This document shows positions 40,281 to 48,749 of a DNA stretch of 54,678 nt, one piece after another. A program made the translations under genes and the position numbers. The number at the start of each line of letters is the position of its first letter. Position 1 is the stretch's first letter. The stretch lies in the NCBI GenBank assembly GCA_949298635.1, contig CASFXG010000014.1:1-54678 (forward strand), read 5' to 3'. This DNA comes from an uncultured Coriobacteriaceae bacterium (GTDB lineage Bacteria > Actinomycetota > Coriobacteriia > Coriobacteriales > Coriobacteriaceae). The notes below the pieces were generated by a model, which saw only the letters and a program-made list of their open reading frames with translations, did no database searches and had not been told where the DNA came from.

Positions 40281-41300
40281 TTAGCGAACGATGGTGCCAA
40301 CGGCCTCCACGACGCTTTCGATGAGCCCCGCACGCACTGCTTCCGCGGTGGCGAGCGTGCCGTTCTTCACGGCCTCGACCGACGTCGCGCCGTGTCCGAT
40401 GAGCACCACGCCACGCAGACCCAGCAGGATCGCGCCGCCCTTCGCGTCACCCGAGAGCTTCTCCTTGATGGCAGCGAGGTCGTTCTTGATAAGGAGCGCA
40501 GCGATCTTGCCCTTGAGCGAACCGAGCAGCGCACCCTTGAGCTCGGACATGATGAGCTTCGCTGCGCCCTCGGTGGCCTTAAGTGCGACGTTGCCGGCAA
40601 AGCCATCGGCCACGACCACGTCGTAGTTCCCAGATACGACGTCGCTGCCCTCGCAGTTGCCGGCGAAGCCCTCGAGCTCGTCGCTCAGAAGCGCAAAGCA
40701 TTCCTTGGTGAAATGGGAGCCCTTGGTATCCTCCGTACCGTTGGAGAGCAGGCCGATCCGGGGCTTGGCGATCCCACACACCACACGGGCGTAGGCGGCG
40801 CCCATCTGCGCGAAGCGTAGCATGTCGCCGGGCTCGATGTCGGGATTCGCACCGAGGTCGCAGAAGACCGTAAGACCGCCGGTACGGTTGGGGACGGCGG
40901 AGGTGAGACACGGACGCAGCGGACGCCGCTCGCCCGCCTCCTCGTACTTGAAGGGCGTGACGTAGGCCGTGGCGGCAGCAGTGATGGCACCTGTCGCCCC
41001 TGCAGAAAAGAAACCCCGGCAGGTGCCCTTCTTCACTGCGCGACACGCGACGACGATCGAAGACTTGCGCTTGCTCATAACCGCTTTGAGGGGATCGTCG
41101 GCCATCTCGATCACATCGGGCGCGACGAGCGCCTCAACGCGGGGGCGCTCATCGGCGAAGGGAACCACGAGCTCTTCGGGACCCACCGCCACGACGATGA
41201 GCGCAGGGTCTGCGGCAAGCGCCGCATCGATGCCCGCGAGCACGACCTTCGGCTCCTCATCGCCGCCCATGACGTCGACGGCAACGCGCACTTCTTCCAT
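40281..41300 (-). CDS. plsX: Phosphate acyltransferase PlsX
   Basis: Converts acyl-ACP to acyl-phosphate, the first step of phospholipid synthesis through PlsY. The 339-residue protein has the family start VRVAVDVMGGDEEP, then FFSAGATGAITAAA, LTVFCDLGANPDI, IGLLSNGTEDTKG and VVVADGFAGNVALK. ATG 41300 has AGGGAGG upstream; a longer frame lacks an RBS. It lies after rpmF and before acpP, consistent with the yceD-rpmF-plsX order of many bacteria, and without a FapR gene. Confidence 0.97.
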   Translation of the reverse strand: MEEVRVAVDVMGGDEEPKVVLAGIDAALAADPALIVVAVGPEELVVPFADERPRVEALVAPDVIEMADDPLKAVMSKRKSSIVVACRAVKKGTCRGFFSAGATGAITAAATAYVTPFKYEEAGERRPLRPCLTSAVPNRTGGLTVFCDLGANPDIEPGDMLRFAQMGAAYARVVCGIAKPRIGLLSNGTEDTKGSHFTKECFALLSDELEGFAGNCEGSDVVSGNYDVVVADGFAGNVALKATEGAAKLIMSELKGALLGSLKGKIAALLIKNDLAAIKEKLSGDAKGGAILLGLRGVVLIGHGATSVEAVKNGTLATAEAVRAGLIESVVEAVGTIVR

Positions 41301-41381
41301 GCCAGCCTCCCTAGGGCGATAGCGAAATGGCCGACTCACCGAGCCGGCCATTGCAGAATACACAGCTACCGAGTGCGTATG

Positions 41382-41561
41382 CTACTCGGTGACGATGACC
41401 TCGCGGTCCTTGTAGAACCCGCAGTTGGGGCAGACGTGATGCGGAAGCTTCACGGCGCCGCAACGGGGGCACGTGGAACGAGAGGGGGCATCGATCTTCA
41501 TGTTGGCCGAACGACGGTTATGCGTGCGAATGCGACCCTGCTTTTGCTTAGGTACTGGCAT
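41382..41561 (-). CDS. rpmF: 50S ribosomal protein L32 (zinc-binding form)
   Basis: A 59-residue ribosomal protein with the N-terminal MPVPKQKQGRIRTHNRRSAN and a zinc ribbon (CPRCGAVKLPHHVCPNCG). Both CxxC pairs are kept, so this is the zinc-dependent (C+) form. ATG 41561 follows AAGGAAGG. The usual close linkage to yceD is broken here by about 275 bases of repeats. Confidence 0.97.
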   Translation of the reverse strand: MPVPKQKQGRIRTHNRRSANMKIDAPSRSTCPRCGAVKLPHHVCPNCGFYKDREVIVTE

Positions 41562-41633
41562 GATGACCTTCCTTATATACTCACCGTAAGGCACGAATAC
41601 GCGCAAGCAGTGATACTAGCACACTGCAGGGTG

Positions 41634-41651
41634 CCCTGTACAGGGTTTTTT
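41634..41651 (+). terminator. Terminator-like palindrome on the plus strand
   Basis: CCCTGTACAGGG followed by six T. It reads as a terminator only on the plus strand, where no gene precedes it. It sits about 75 bases upstream of the rpmF start. It may stop antisense transcription entering from the left, or be chance. Confidence 0.4.
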
Positions 41652-41679
41652 GTGAGTTTTGAGTGGCCTCGCCGGGGAA

Positions 41680-41780
41680 TGTCAAATTAGCCCAGCGACT
41701 CTTTTACATTGCCCAACACCCTCTTCGTACTAAAGATTTGTTCACGGGCAATGTAAAAAAGTCGCTGGGGTAATTTTACA
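41680..41780. repeat. 35-bp inverted repeat splitting yceD from rpmF (TGTAAAATTACCCCAG family)
   Basis: Arms 41680-41714 and 41746-41780 match over 35 bases with three mismatches, around a 31-base loop. Reading inward, the arm is TGTAAAATTACCCCAG then CGACTTTTTTACATTGCCC. The outer 16 bases are those of 1-61 and 29168-29268; the inner part differs. Confidence 0.9.
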
Positions 41781-41835
41781 CGCCGGGTCCCAGGGCGCTC
41801 CCGCATCCCCCGCCGGGGCGCAGTCATCCGCTACG

Positions 41836-42399
41836 TTACTCGGTGTCCTCGTCGAACTTGAGGTTCTTGAGCACGGCGAAGGGGTTGTCGTCACTCGCCG
41901 CATGTTCCTCGGCGGCGCGCTTGGCGCAATCGCACTGCTCACGATTGAGATTCGTGCCGCACGTGGGGCAGAGTCCCTTGCAATCGGGCTTGCAGAGCAC
42001 GACGAACGGCGTATCCATGATGACGGCGTCCGCGATGGGCTCGGCAAGGTCAATCTCGCGCGCCGGGCCGATCACCTCGAAACCATCTTCAAAGGCATCT
42101 GGGTCGTCTGGTTCGTCGAAGAGATAATACTCCTGAATCTCGCCGGCGATAACGAGGTGAGCAGGGTCGAGGCACAGATCGCACGTGCCCGTCGCCTGCG
42201 CGCGCACGATGCCGCTCACAAGCACGCCGTCACCGGTGTGGGTGAGCACCACGTCGTAGCTCACACCGTCCTCGAGCGCGAATTCCTTCTCCCCCATCAC
42301 GTACGAGGAGGCATCGACCTTTCCTGCAACGGCATAGCTGTCACCGGGGTTCTCGAGATGGTCGGCAAGGGCCACGACCACCGGATCGAAGAGCGCCAT
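41836..42399 (-). CDS. yceD: YceD/DUF177 family protein
   Basis: A 187-residue protein of the YceD family, found beside rpmF in most bacteria and linked to 23S rRNA or large-subunit accumulation. Conserved features: TGTCDLCLDPA in the middle, then DLAEPIADAVIMDTPFVVLCKPDCKGLCPTCGTNLNREQCDC, in which six Cys could bind metal. Acidic C-terminus. ATG 42399 has only a weak RBS and starts 2 bases after the stop of the DivIVA-like gene, which indicates coupling. Confidence 0.92.
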   Translation of the reverse strand: MALFDPVVVALADHLENPGDSYAVAGKVDASSYVMGEKEFALEDGVSYDVVLTHTGDGVLVSGIVRAQATGTCDLCLDPAHLVIAGEIQEYYLFDEPDDPDAFEDGFEVIGPAREIDLAEPIADAVIMDTPFVVLCKPDCKGLCPTCGTNLNREQCDCAKRAAEEHAASDDNPFAVLKNLKFDEDTE

Positions 42400-42401
42400 G
42401 G

Positions 42402-42905
42402 TTACCAGGCACCGTTCTGGTTCGCAGAGGACGCGCCCTCGTTCAGCTGCTGACGGCAGCGCGTAACCGTCGCGGTGAGCGACTTGAGATTCTCCTCGAG
42501 ATGGGTAAACACCTGCTCGGCGTAATCTTCGGCAGCATAGCGCGTCTCGCGCTCATACTGTTGGGCGCGGTCGCGGATATCGTCGGCCTGCTGCTGCGCG
42601 AGGCGCACGATCTCCTGCTCGCTGGCGATGGTGAATGCCTGCTGCTGAGCATCGGCGATGATGGAATCCGCCTGAGACGCCGCGGAGGCGATCAGCTCGT
42701 CGCGCTCCTTAATGATACGACGCGACTTTTGCCACTCCTCCGGGTAGCTCATGCGAATCTCATCAAGAATGTTGAAGAAGACCTCGGTCTCGATAACTTT
42801 GAACTGCGCGTTCTTGCCGAAGGGAGGCTTTGCCTCCTCGATAAGCCCCTCGAGTTCGTCTACCAAGCTCTCGATCCTCTCACCAGGAAAGTTGCCGCCC
42901 GGCAT
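42402..42905 (-). CDS. DivIVA-like coiled-coil protein
   Basis: A 167-residue soluble protein, mostly one long helix. The N-terminal part (ERIESLVDELEGLIEEAKPPFG...VIETEVFFNILDEIRMSYPEEWQKS) is followed by a heptad-rich coiled coil (RIIKERDELIASAASQADSIIADAQQQAFTIASEQEIVRLAQQQADDIRDRAQQYERETRYAAEDYAEQVF). Actinobacteria encode similar proteins between coaD and yceD, annotated as DivIVA or ATP-synthase-b-like; the function is unknown, with growth-zone scaffolding a guess. ATG 42905 follows AGGAGA. Confidence 0.8.
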   Translation of the reverse strand: MPGGNFPGERIESLVDELEGLIEEAKPPFGKNAQFKVIETEVFFNILDEIRMSYPEEWQKSRRIIKERDELIASAASQADSIIADAQQQAFTIASEQEIVRLAQQQADDIRDRAQQYERETRYAAEDYAEQVFTHLEENLKSLTATVTRCRQQLNEGASSANQNGAW

Positions 42906-42969
42906 CCGGTCTCCTTTCGTAGACAGTCATATCGATTTCTCATGGTACCACAGAGCGCGGCGCAAACCC

Positions 42970-43470
42970 CTAGAAGCGGTCTTTGAGCGCGGAGGCCACA
43001 TTTTGGGGCACAAGACCGGAGACGTCTCCGCCGAACGAAGCGATCTGACGTACCACCGATGAAGAGAGATACCCGTACTGGGGACTGCTCATCACGAAGA
43101 TCGATTCGAGACCGGGGTCCAGCTTGTAGTTGAGATCCGCTTGCTGCAGCTCGTATTCGAAATCCGTCATCGCGCGCAACCCCTTCACCACGGCACCCGC
43201 CCCCACCTCACGGGCGAAGTCGACGAGAAGTCCGGTAAACGGACGAACCTCGACATCTGCGAGGCCCTCGGCCTCGAGCGCGCTGCGAGCGAGCTCAACG
43301 CGTTCGTCGAGCGAAAAGGTCGTTCCGACGCCGTTTTTCCCGAGCGATTCCGCAACGGCGACCGTCACCTTGGGGCAGATGCGGCGCGCGCGACGCACGA
43401 CGTCGATGTGGCCGCAGGTAATAGGGTCGAACGTGCCGGGCACGAGCACGTGATCTATGGTCTTGCACAT
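42970..43470 (-). CDS. coaD: Phosphopantetheine adenylyltransferase
   Basis: Adds AMP to phosphopantetheine in coenzyme A synthesis. 166 residues with the nucleotidyltransferase motif VPGTFDPITCGHIDVVRRA, the substrate loop VKGLRAMTDFEYELQQADLN and the closing YGYLSSSVVRQIASFGGD (ISSxxVR equivalent). Full length. ATG 43470 has GGAGGG seven bases upstream; an earlier GTG at 43500 is less likely. The rsmD-coaD pair is a conserved arrangement. Confidence 0.97.
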   Translation of the reverse strand: MCKTIDHVLVPGTFDPITCGHIDVVRRARRICPKVTVAVAESLGKNGVGTTFSLDERVELARSALEAEGLADVEVRPFTGLLVDFAREVGAGAVVKGLRAMTDFEYELQQADLNYKLDPGLESIFVMSSPQYGYLSSSVVRQIASFGGDVSGLVPQNVASALKDRF

Positions 43471-43593
43471 ATCGTTCCCTCCGGGCCGCGGCACCTGCAC
43501 CGCACCCGTCCGATGCTGAACCTACTTCAGAGCATTCTAGCGAATCTCACGGTAAAACCCCACGCGTTTTCGGTGCTCACGAAGCCATGCGCA

Positions 43594-44169
43594 TTAGTTG
43601 GATCGACGCAGCACGTCGATAGTGGTAGAACCGTAGCGCTTCTCGCGGACGAGCTCGAACCCCTCCGGGCGCGCTCCCGCCAGGTCGCTTCTATGCTCGA
43701 AGAGCGCGATCGCCCCCGGAACAAGGAGCTCCTTTGCGGCGAGTGCGGCGAGCAGCTCCTCTGCGGGCGCGGGGCCGAGCTGATAGGGCGGATCGATGAG
43801 CACGAGGTCGTAGGGAACGAGCGGCATGCGCCCCCGCGCGGCATGCACGAGCACGTCCCCGCACGTCACGCGCCACCGACCGGATTCCGCGTGCAACATC
43901 TCGAGGTTCCGACGGACGAGCATCGCGGCGGTGCGGTCGATATCGAAAAATGCGCACGTCGCCGCCTCGCGCGAGAGCATCTCGATGCCCATCGCCCCCG
44001 AACCAGAAAACGCATCGAGCACGCGTGCGCCCTGAAGCCCCTCCGGGAGCGCTGAATCCGCGATCGACGCGCACGCCTCGCGCACGCGGTCGGTCGTGGG
44101 CCTCGTGACGTCCCGGCCGCGCGGCTCCTCGAGCCGCCTTCCGCGCCATGTTCCCCCGACAATCCTCAT
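43594..44169 (-). CDS. rsmD: 16S rRNA (guanine966-N2)-methyltransferase
   Basis: Methylates G966 of 16S rRNA using SAM. 191 residues with RIVGGTWRGRRLEEPRG (N-terminal family start), RPTTDRVREA, SAM-binding VLDAFSGSGAMGIEMLSR and the catalytic LIDPPYQLG. The start overlaps the recG stop by four bases (ATGA), so it is coupled to recG. Confidence 0.96.
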   Translation of the reverse strand: MRIVGGTWRGRRLEEPRGRDVTRPTTDRVREACASIADSALPEGLQGARVLDAFSGSGAMGIEMLSREAATCAFFDIDRTAAMLVRRNLEMLHAESGRWRVTCGDVLVHAARGRMPLVPYDLVLIDPPYQLGPAPAEELLAALAAKELLVPGAIALFEHRSDLAGARPEGFELVREKRYGSTTIDVLRRSN

Positions 44170-46349
44170 CCGCCGCTCACCTCCCGAAACACATCTCCAT
44201 AACGTCGCACGACCTCATAGCGCAACGGTAGGGTCGCCGCCGCTTCAAGCGTATGGGCATAGCGCAGAATCTCCTGCGCATCCGTATGTGCAGCCTCGAT
44301 GACGGCAGCATCTGCATCGAGGTCCACGAATCGCAGGAAGACCCCTCCGTGCTGGCGCAAACCCAAGATCTCGCCCTCATGACGCAGACGAAGGTCGAGC
44401 TCGGCGAGGGCGAAGCCGTCCGACGTGCGCTCAAGCGCGGCGAGCCGCTCCTGGGCGGTGCTGCGCGCACCCTTCGAGCCGGAACCGGCTATGATGAAGC
44501 AGCGTCCGGCTATATCACCGCGTCCCACGCGTCCGCGCAGCTGATGCAAGGTCGCCAACCCGAACCGCTCCCCGTCCTCGATGAGCATGACGGTGGCCTC
44601 GGGAACGTCGACGCCCACCTCCACGACCGTCGTGGAGACGAGCACCTGCACCTCGCCTGAACGGAACGCCTCGATCGCAGAGTCTTTCTCCGCGGCGGAA
44701 AGCCTACCGTGGAGCGCGCGGATCGATGCGCCCGGAAGCACATGGCGCAGATGCTCCACCTCGCGCTCAACGCTATGGAGCGCGGGCGCGGTGCGGGCGG
44801 CACCTTCGGCATCCTCCCGGGAAGCAGGGACATCGTCGAGCTCGGAAGCGTCATCGGACTCGGCGACGAGCGGGCAGATGACGTACGCCCGCTGCCCCCG
44901 CGCCAGGCATTCGCGCAGGGCGCCGTACGCGATGTCGCGATTCGCCTGCGAGAGCACCTTTGTTTCCACACCCGATCCCGCGCGCGGGCGGGTGCGTATG
45001 ACACTCGTATCGAGGTCGCCGTATACCGAAAGGGCAAGGGTGCGCGGGATGGGCGTCGCCGTCATGACGAGCAGGTCCGCGCCCAATCCCTTCGCACGGA
45101 GCGCATTGCGCTGGCCCACGCCGAAGCGGTGCTGCTCGTCGATCACCACGAGCGTGAGCCGCCGGAAGACGACATCATCGGAAAGCACGGCGTGCGTGCC
45201 GAAGAGCACGCTGAGCTCGCCTGCGGCAAGGCGGCGCGTGGTCTCTGCGCGCTCCGAGGCGGGTGTGGCGCCCGTGAGCAGCGCCCAGGAGACGCCCGCC
45301 GCATCGAGCACGGGGCCGATCTTCACGGCATACTGCTGCGCGAGCACACCCGTGGGTGCCATGACGCAGGCTTGGGTACGGGTATCTGCCACTGCAGCGA
45401 GCGCCACGCTGGCGACGGCGGTCTTGCCCGTTCCAACGTCGCCCAGAAGCAGGCGGTTCATGATGCGCCTACCATCGCGCATATCGTCGAGGATCTCATC
45501 GACGGCTTGCTTCTGCTCGGACGTGAACTCAAACGGGAAGGCGCGCAGGAGCGCCTCGACGTGTGCCGCCGTCACATGTGCGCACGGCGCGATGCCCAGG
45601 AGGTTCCGATCGTTGCGCAGACGAAGCGCGAGCTGCAAGATGAGCAGCTCGTCGTAGGCGAGACGTTGGCGCGAGCGCTCGCGCTCCTCCATGGATGCGG
45701 GAAAGTGCAACGCCCGAATCGCACGTGAGGCGCTCATGAGGTGCCTGCGCGCACGCAGGCGCGCAGGCAGCAGGTCGCAGAAGCCCTCGACGCGCTCCAA
45801 GGCACCGGCGATGATGCGGCGCATCCACGCGACCGAGATCTTCTCGCCCACCGGATGCACCGGCAGGATCGAACCGGCGGCATCGGCGTCGTCGAGCTTC
45901 TCGTAGTGCGGGGAGCTCATCTGCTTGAAACCGTAGGAGAACTCGACCTTGCCCATCACGGCGAGCCGGTCGCCCGCTTTGAGTTGTTGCGCGATCCACG
46001 GTTGCTTGAAGAACGCGACCTGCAGCACGCCGGTCGCGTCGATAAGCGACACCTCGACCACGGAGAGCTTCGGACGCGGACGCTTCTCGCGCACGCGATC
46101 GACGGTCGCCACGACGGTGCAGACCTCACCCAAAGGTGCTTGCTCGATGGTATAGGCATGGGTGAAATCGAGGTAGCGGCGCGGCATGTGCATGAGGAGG
46201 TCGCCCACGCGTTCGATTCCCAAACGCCTGAGCGCCTCCTCGCGCGCACCGGAAACATATTTGAGCCGGCCGATGTCCTCGTCGAGCACGCTGGCACGCA
46301 GCAGACGCTCACATGCCGGCGAGAGCGAATAGGGACGCTCGGCGGCCAT
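44166..46349 (-). CDS. recG: ATP-dependent DNA helicase RecG
   Basis: Remodels stalled forks and recombination intermediates. 727 residues: an N-terminal wedge/OB domain (VGDLLMHMPRRYLDFTHAYTIEQAPLGEVCTVVATV), helicase motif I GDVGTGKTAVASVA, motif II IDEQHRFGVGQR, motif III MTATPIPRT, motif VI GRVGRGDIAGRCFII and the C-terminal GFALAELDLRLRHEGEILG. It starts at ATG 46349, four bases past the fakA stop, with a weak RBS, which suggests coupling. RecG would act on fork structures of the type that long palindromes cause. Confidence 0.97.
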   Translation of the reverse strand: MAAERPYSLSPACERLLRASVLDEDIGRLKYVSGAREEALRRLGIERVGDLLMHMPRRYLDFTHAYTIEQAPLGEVCTVVATVDRVREKRPRPKLSVVEVSLIDATGVLQVAFFKQPWIAQQLKAGDRLAVMGKVEFSYGFKQMSSPHYEKLDDADAAGSILPVHPVGEKISVAWMRRIIAGALERVEGFCDLLPARLRARRHLMSASRAIRALHFPASMEERERSRQRLAYDELLILQLALRLRNDRNLLGIAPCAHVTAAHVEALLRAFPFEFTSEQKQAVDEILDDMRDGRRIMNRLLLGDVGTGKTAVASVALAAVADTRTQACVMAPTGVLAQQYAVKIGPVLDAAGVSWALLTGATPASERAETTRRLAAGELSVLFGTHAVLSDDVVFRRLTLVVIDEQHRFGVGQRNALRAKGLGADLLVMTATPIPRTLALSVYGDLDTSVIRTRPRAGSGVETKVLSQANRDIAYGALRECLARGQRAYVICPLVAESDDASELDDVPASREDAEGAARTAPALHSVEREVEHLRHVLPGASIRALHGRLSAAEKDSAIEAFRSGEVQVLVSTTVVEVGVDVPEATVMLIEDGERFGLATLHQLRGRVGRGDIAGRCFIIAGSGSKGARSTAQERLAALERTSDGFALAELDLRLRHEGEILGLRQHGGVFLRFVDLDADAAVIEAAHTDAQEILRYAHTLEAAATLPLRYEVVRRYGDVFREVSGG

Positions 46350-46353
46350 AGGG

Positions 46354-48018
46354 CTACTCGATCGAGAAGATCACCGGGTACAGCGGCTGCTCGCCACGGT
46401 GGGAATCGATCTCGAGGTCGGGCTGGGCTTCCTCGATCGCTGCGATGAGCTCTTCGAACGCCTCGTCCGAAAGATCGGAGCCGGCGAGGATGGTGAGCGA
46501 ATCGCCCTCCTCCTCTTCCTGCATCTTGTTGATGCAATCGAGCGTGACCTGCTTCACGTCGGAGCCGACCACGTCGATGGAACCGTCGATGATGCCCATG
46601 ACGTCGCCCGCGTGGATAGGGCTGCCATCAGAAGCCTGTGAATCGCGCACCGCGGTGGTGACCTCGCCGTCACGCACCTCGGCCACGGCCTCGGCCATCG
46701 CAGCGACGGCGTCTTCGAGCGTGGAATCGGGCAGCACGGCGAAGAGCGCGGAGAACGCCTGCGGCACGGTCTTCGTCGGGACGACCGCGACCTGCTTGTC
46801 GGTGCAGGCGCTCGCGGCGGCCTCGGCGGCCATACGGATGTTGCCGTTATTGGGCAGGATGATGACGGCCTCGGCGTTCACGCGCGACACAGCCTCGAGC
46901 AGGTCCGCCGTCGAGGGATTCATGGTCTGACCGCCAGAGACGATCTCGTCGACGCCGAGAGACTTCAAAATCTCTGCCTCGCCGGAACCGGCGGCCACGG
47001 CCACGAAGCCGAGCGGCTTGGGCGGCGCAGCGGGAGCGGCGTCCTGGTCGGCATGGATGTTCGCGGTACGCTCGGCGCTTTCCATATCCATGTTGTGGAT
47101 GAAGACCTCATAGACCTGGCCGAGCTGAAGCATATGCTCGAGCACGAGGTTCGGTGTGTTGCTGTGCACGTGGATCTTGTAATCGGGATACGCGCCCACG
47201 AGAAGTTCGCAGTCACCCATAGAGGCGAGGAACTTCAGGCACTCGTCCTCGTCGAAGGGAGCATCCGCCTTGAAGAGGAACTCGTTGCAGTAGCGGTACT
47301 CGGAACCCTCCCAGTCGTCGTTCGCCTCGATCTTCACCTGGGCGAGCGCGCCCTCGCGGGCGGAATCGACATCGAAGGACGCCTGGAAATCCTCGACCTT
47401 CACCGTGGAGCGGCCGAGCGCCGCCGCGACGAAGTTCTCGAGGAAGATGGCGAAGCCGAATGCACCGGAGTCCACGACGCCGTTCTCCTTGAGCACAGGA
47501 AGCAGGTCGGGCGTGCGGGCGACGGACTCGTAGGCTTCGACGACGATGGCATCGAGCGTGTCTTCCACCGACTCGCGCGCCTTGGCACAGGCATCCGCGC
47601 GGGTCGAGATGTCGCGGAGCACCGTGAGGATCGTGCCCTCGACGGGCTTGCGAACGGCCTTGAAGGCGACCTTCACGGCATTGCGGAGCGCAGCGGCCAC
47701 ATCGGCCGAGGTCGCGGGCTCGGAAGCGCCCACAAGACCCTCCGCGGCGCCGCGCAGGATCTGCGAGGTAATGACGCCCGAGTTGCCGCGGGCGCCCATG
47801 AGCGATCCGTGCGTGATCGCAGCGGCGATGGCCTCCATGTCGGCGTCGGCGCCGAGCGCGGTGAGCTCGCGCACCACCGAGGCGAGCGTGAGGGACATGT
47901 TCGTTCCGGTGTCTCCGTCGGGCACCGGGAACACGTTCAGCTTGTTGATATCCTTCGCTTTATCGGAAACCGCAGCGGCGGCGATGGGAAAGCAGGTTCG
48001 AATGGTCTTCGCAATCAT
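46354..48018 (-). CDS. fakA: DAK2-domain fatty acid kinase subunit FakA-like
   Basis: The ATP-binding subunit that phosphorylates FakB-bound fatty acids, feeding acyl-phosphate to PlsY. 554 residues: an N-terminal DhaL domain with NVFPVPDGDTGTNM and HGSLMGARGNSGVITSQIL (ATP/Mg binding), a middle DegV-independent domain, and a C-terminal DAK1-like part. The start is ATG 48018, with GGAG nine bases upstream; a GTG two codons earlier is possible. It is coupled to asp23 upstream, as the B. subtilis yloU-yloV pair. No FakB gene is in the window. Its presence near plsX and acpP fits lipid synthesis. Confidence 0.92.
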   Translation of the reverse strand: MIAKTIRTCFPIAAAAVSDKAKDINKLNVFPVPDGDTGTNMSLTLASVVRELTALGADADMEAIAAAITHGSLMGARGNSGVITSQILRGAAEGLVGASEPATSADVAAALRNAVKVAFKAVRKPVEGTILTVLRDISTRADACAKARESVEDTLDAIVVEAYESVARTPDLLPVLKENGVVDSGAFGFAIFLENFVAAALGRSTVKVEDFQASFDVDSAREGALAQVKIEANDDWEGSEYRYCNEFLFKADAPFDEDECLKFLASMGDCELLVGAYPDYKIHVHSNTPNLVLEHMLQLGQVYEVFIHNMDMESAERTANIHADQDAAPAAPPKPLGFVAVAAGSGEAEILKSLGVDEIVSGGQTMNPSTADLLEAVSRVNAEAVIILPNNGNIRMAAEAAASACTDKQVAVVPTKTVPQAFSALFAVLPDSTLEDAVAAMAEAVAEVRDGEVTTAVRDSQASDGSPIHAGDVMGIIDGSIDVVGSDVKQVTLDCINKMQEEEEGDSLTILAGSDLSDEAFEELIAAIEEAQPDLEIDSHRGEQPLYPVIFSIE

Positions 48019-48065
48019 CGGCACAATCTCCGTCAATCTTGTGGGAGTACTCGTTCGCACGCAGG

Positions 48066-48419
48066 CTAGCTGCGGTTCTTGAGGGCGTCAACATGAATGA
48101 CGACCTTGAGGTTCGCAGGATCGATCTGGGCTACCTCCTGCAGCGTGAACGCCACGGCGCTCGAAAGGTTCGCGCACACGGACTTCATGTTCACGCTATC
48201 TTCGAGCACGACGTGCAGATCGACCTCGAGACCGTTCTCGCCCGCTGCGACGAGCACGCCCTTGCGCAGACGCTGGCCGGCGAGCAGGCGCACGCTTTCG
48301 GCGCCCTGCAGCTGCTCGGCCATGCCAACCACGCCATAGCACGACATGGCTGCGTAACCGGCGATATCGGCGATGACATCATTCGAGACGCTCAGCGTTC
48401 CAGGTACGATTTCAGGCAC
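48066..48419 (-). CDS. Asp23/Gls24 family envelope stress protein
   Basis: A 117-residue Asp23-family protein (YloU type): IVPGTLSVSNDVIADIAGYAAMSCYGVVGMA, then GLEVDLHVVLEDSVNMKSVCANLSSAVAFTLQEV. Members are linked to cell-envelope stress in Staphylococcus, and YloU always neighbours fakA. It starts at GTG 48419 with AAGGAG upstream. It is the first gene of the minus-strand block that runs to ffh. Confidence 0.92.
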   Translation of the reverse strand: MPEIVPGTLSVSNDVIADIAGYAAMSCYGVVGMAEQLQGAESVRLLAGQRLRKGVLVAAGENGLEVDLHVVLEDSVNMKSVCANLSSAVAFTLQEVAQIDPANLKVVIHVDALKNRS

Positions 48420-48749
48420 GGGAATCTCCTTATCTGATGCGCAGGCATCGGTTTCCGTGAGTAATCGTGCATATATTACTACGACGCGCCGCCTCGTGCA
48501 GGCTCAGCGCAAGAACGCCATCGACGGAACACGTGCTCGCGTCAAAAGCGGCATGGTGCGAAGGAGCGTCTCATCTCACAGACACCGAATTGGCTTGACG
48601 ACGCGCTTTGAACAAAAACATCGAAGGATTCGTTCGCGTTCCCAAGCAAACGTGAACTCATCCTTCGATGATTGTTAGAAACGATGAGCGAGGCAGCGCC
48701 GTAGGCTTCTTCGCGAATCGGCACCGATCGCTTCGGCGACGGCCTTCGC
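48420..48749. other. 330-bp gap between asp23 and the ABC exporter genes
   Basis: Contains the promoter region of asp23 at its left end (TAATAT near 48472 as a possible -10), the terminator of the ABC operon (48614-48670) and about 80 bases of unassigned sequence. No gene is evident. Confidence 0.5.
48614..48670 (-). terminator. Long-stem terminator after the ABC exporter operon
   Basis: CATCGAAGGAT...(48619-48640) and ATCCTTCGATG (to 48670) form a stem of about 22 bp with three mismatches and a 7-base loop. On the minus strand the stem is followed by TTTTTGTT (48618-48611). The stem is longer than most intrinsic terminators, like the other intergenic hairpins here. Confidence 0.8.
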
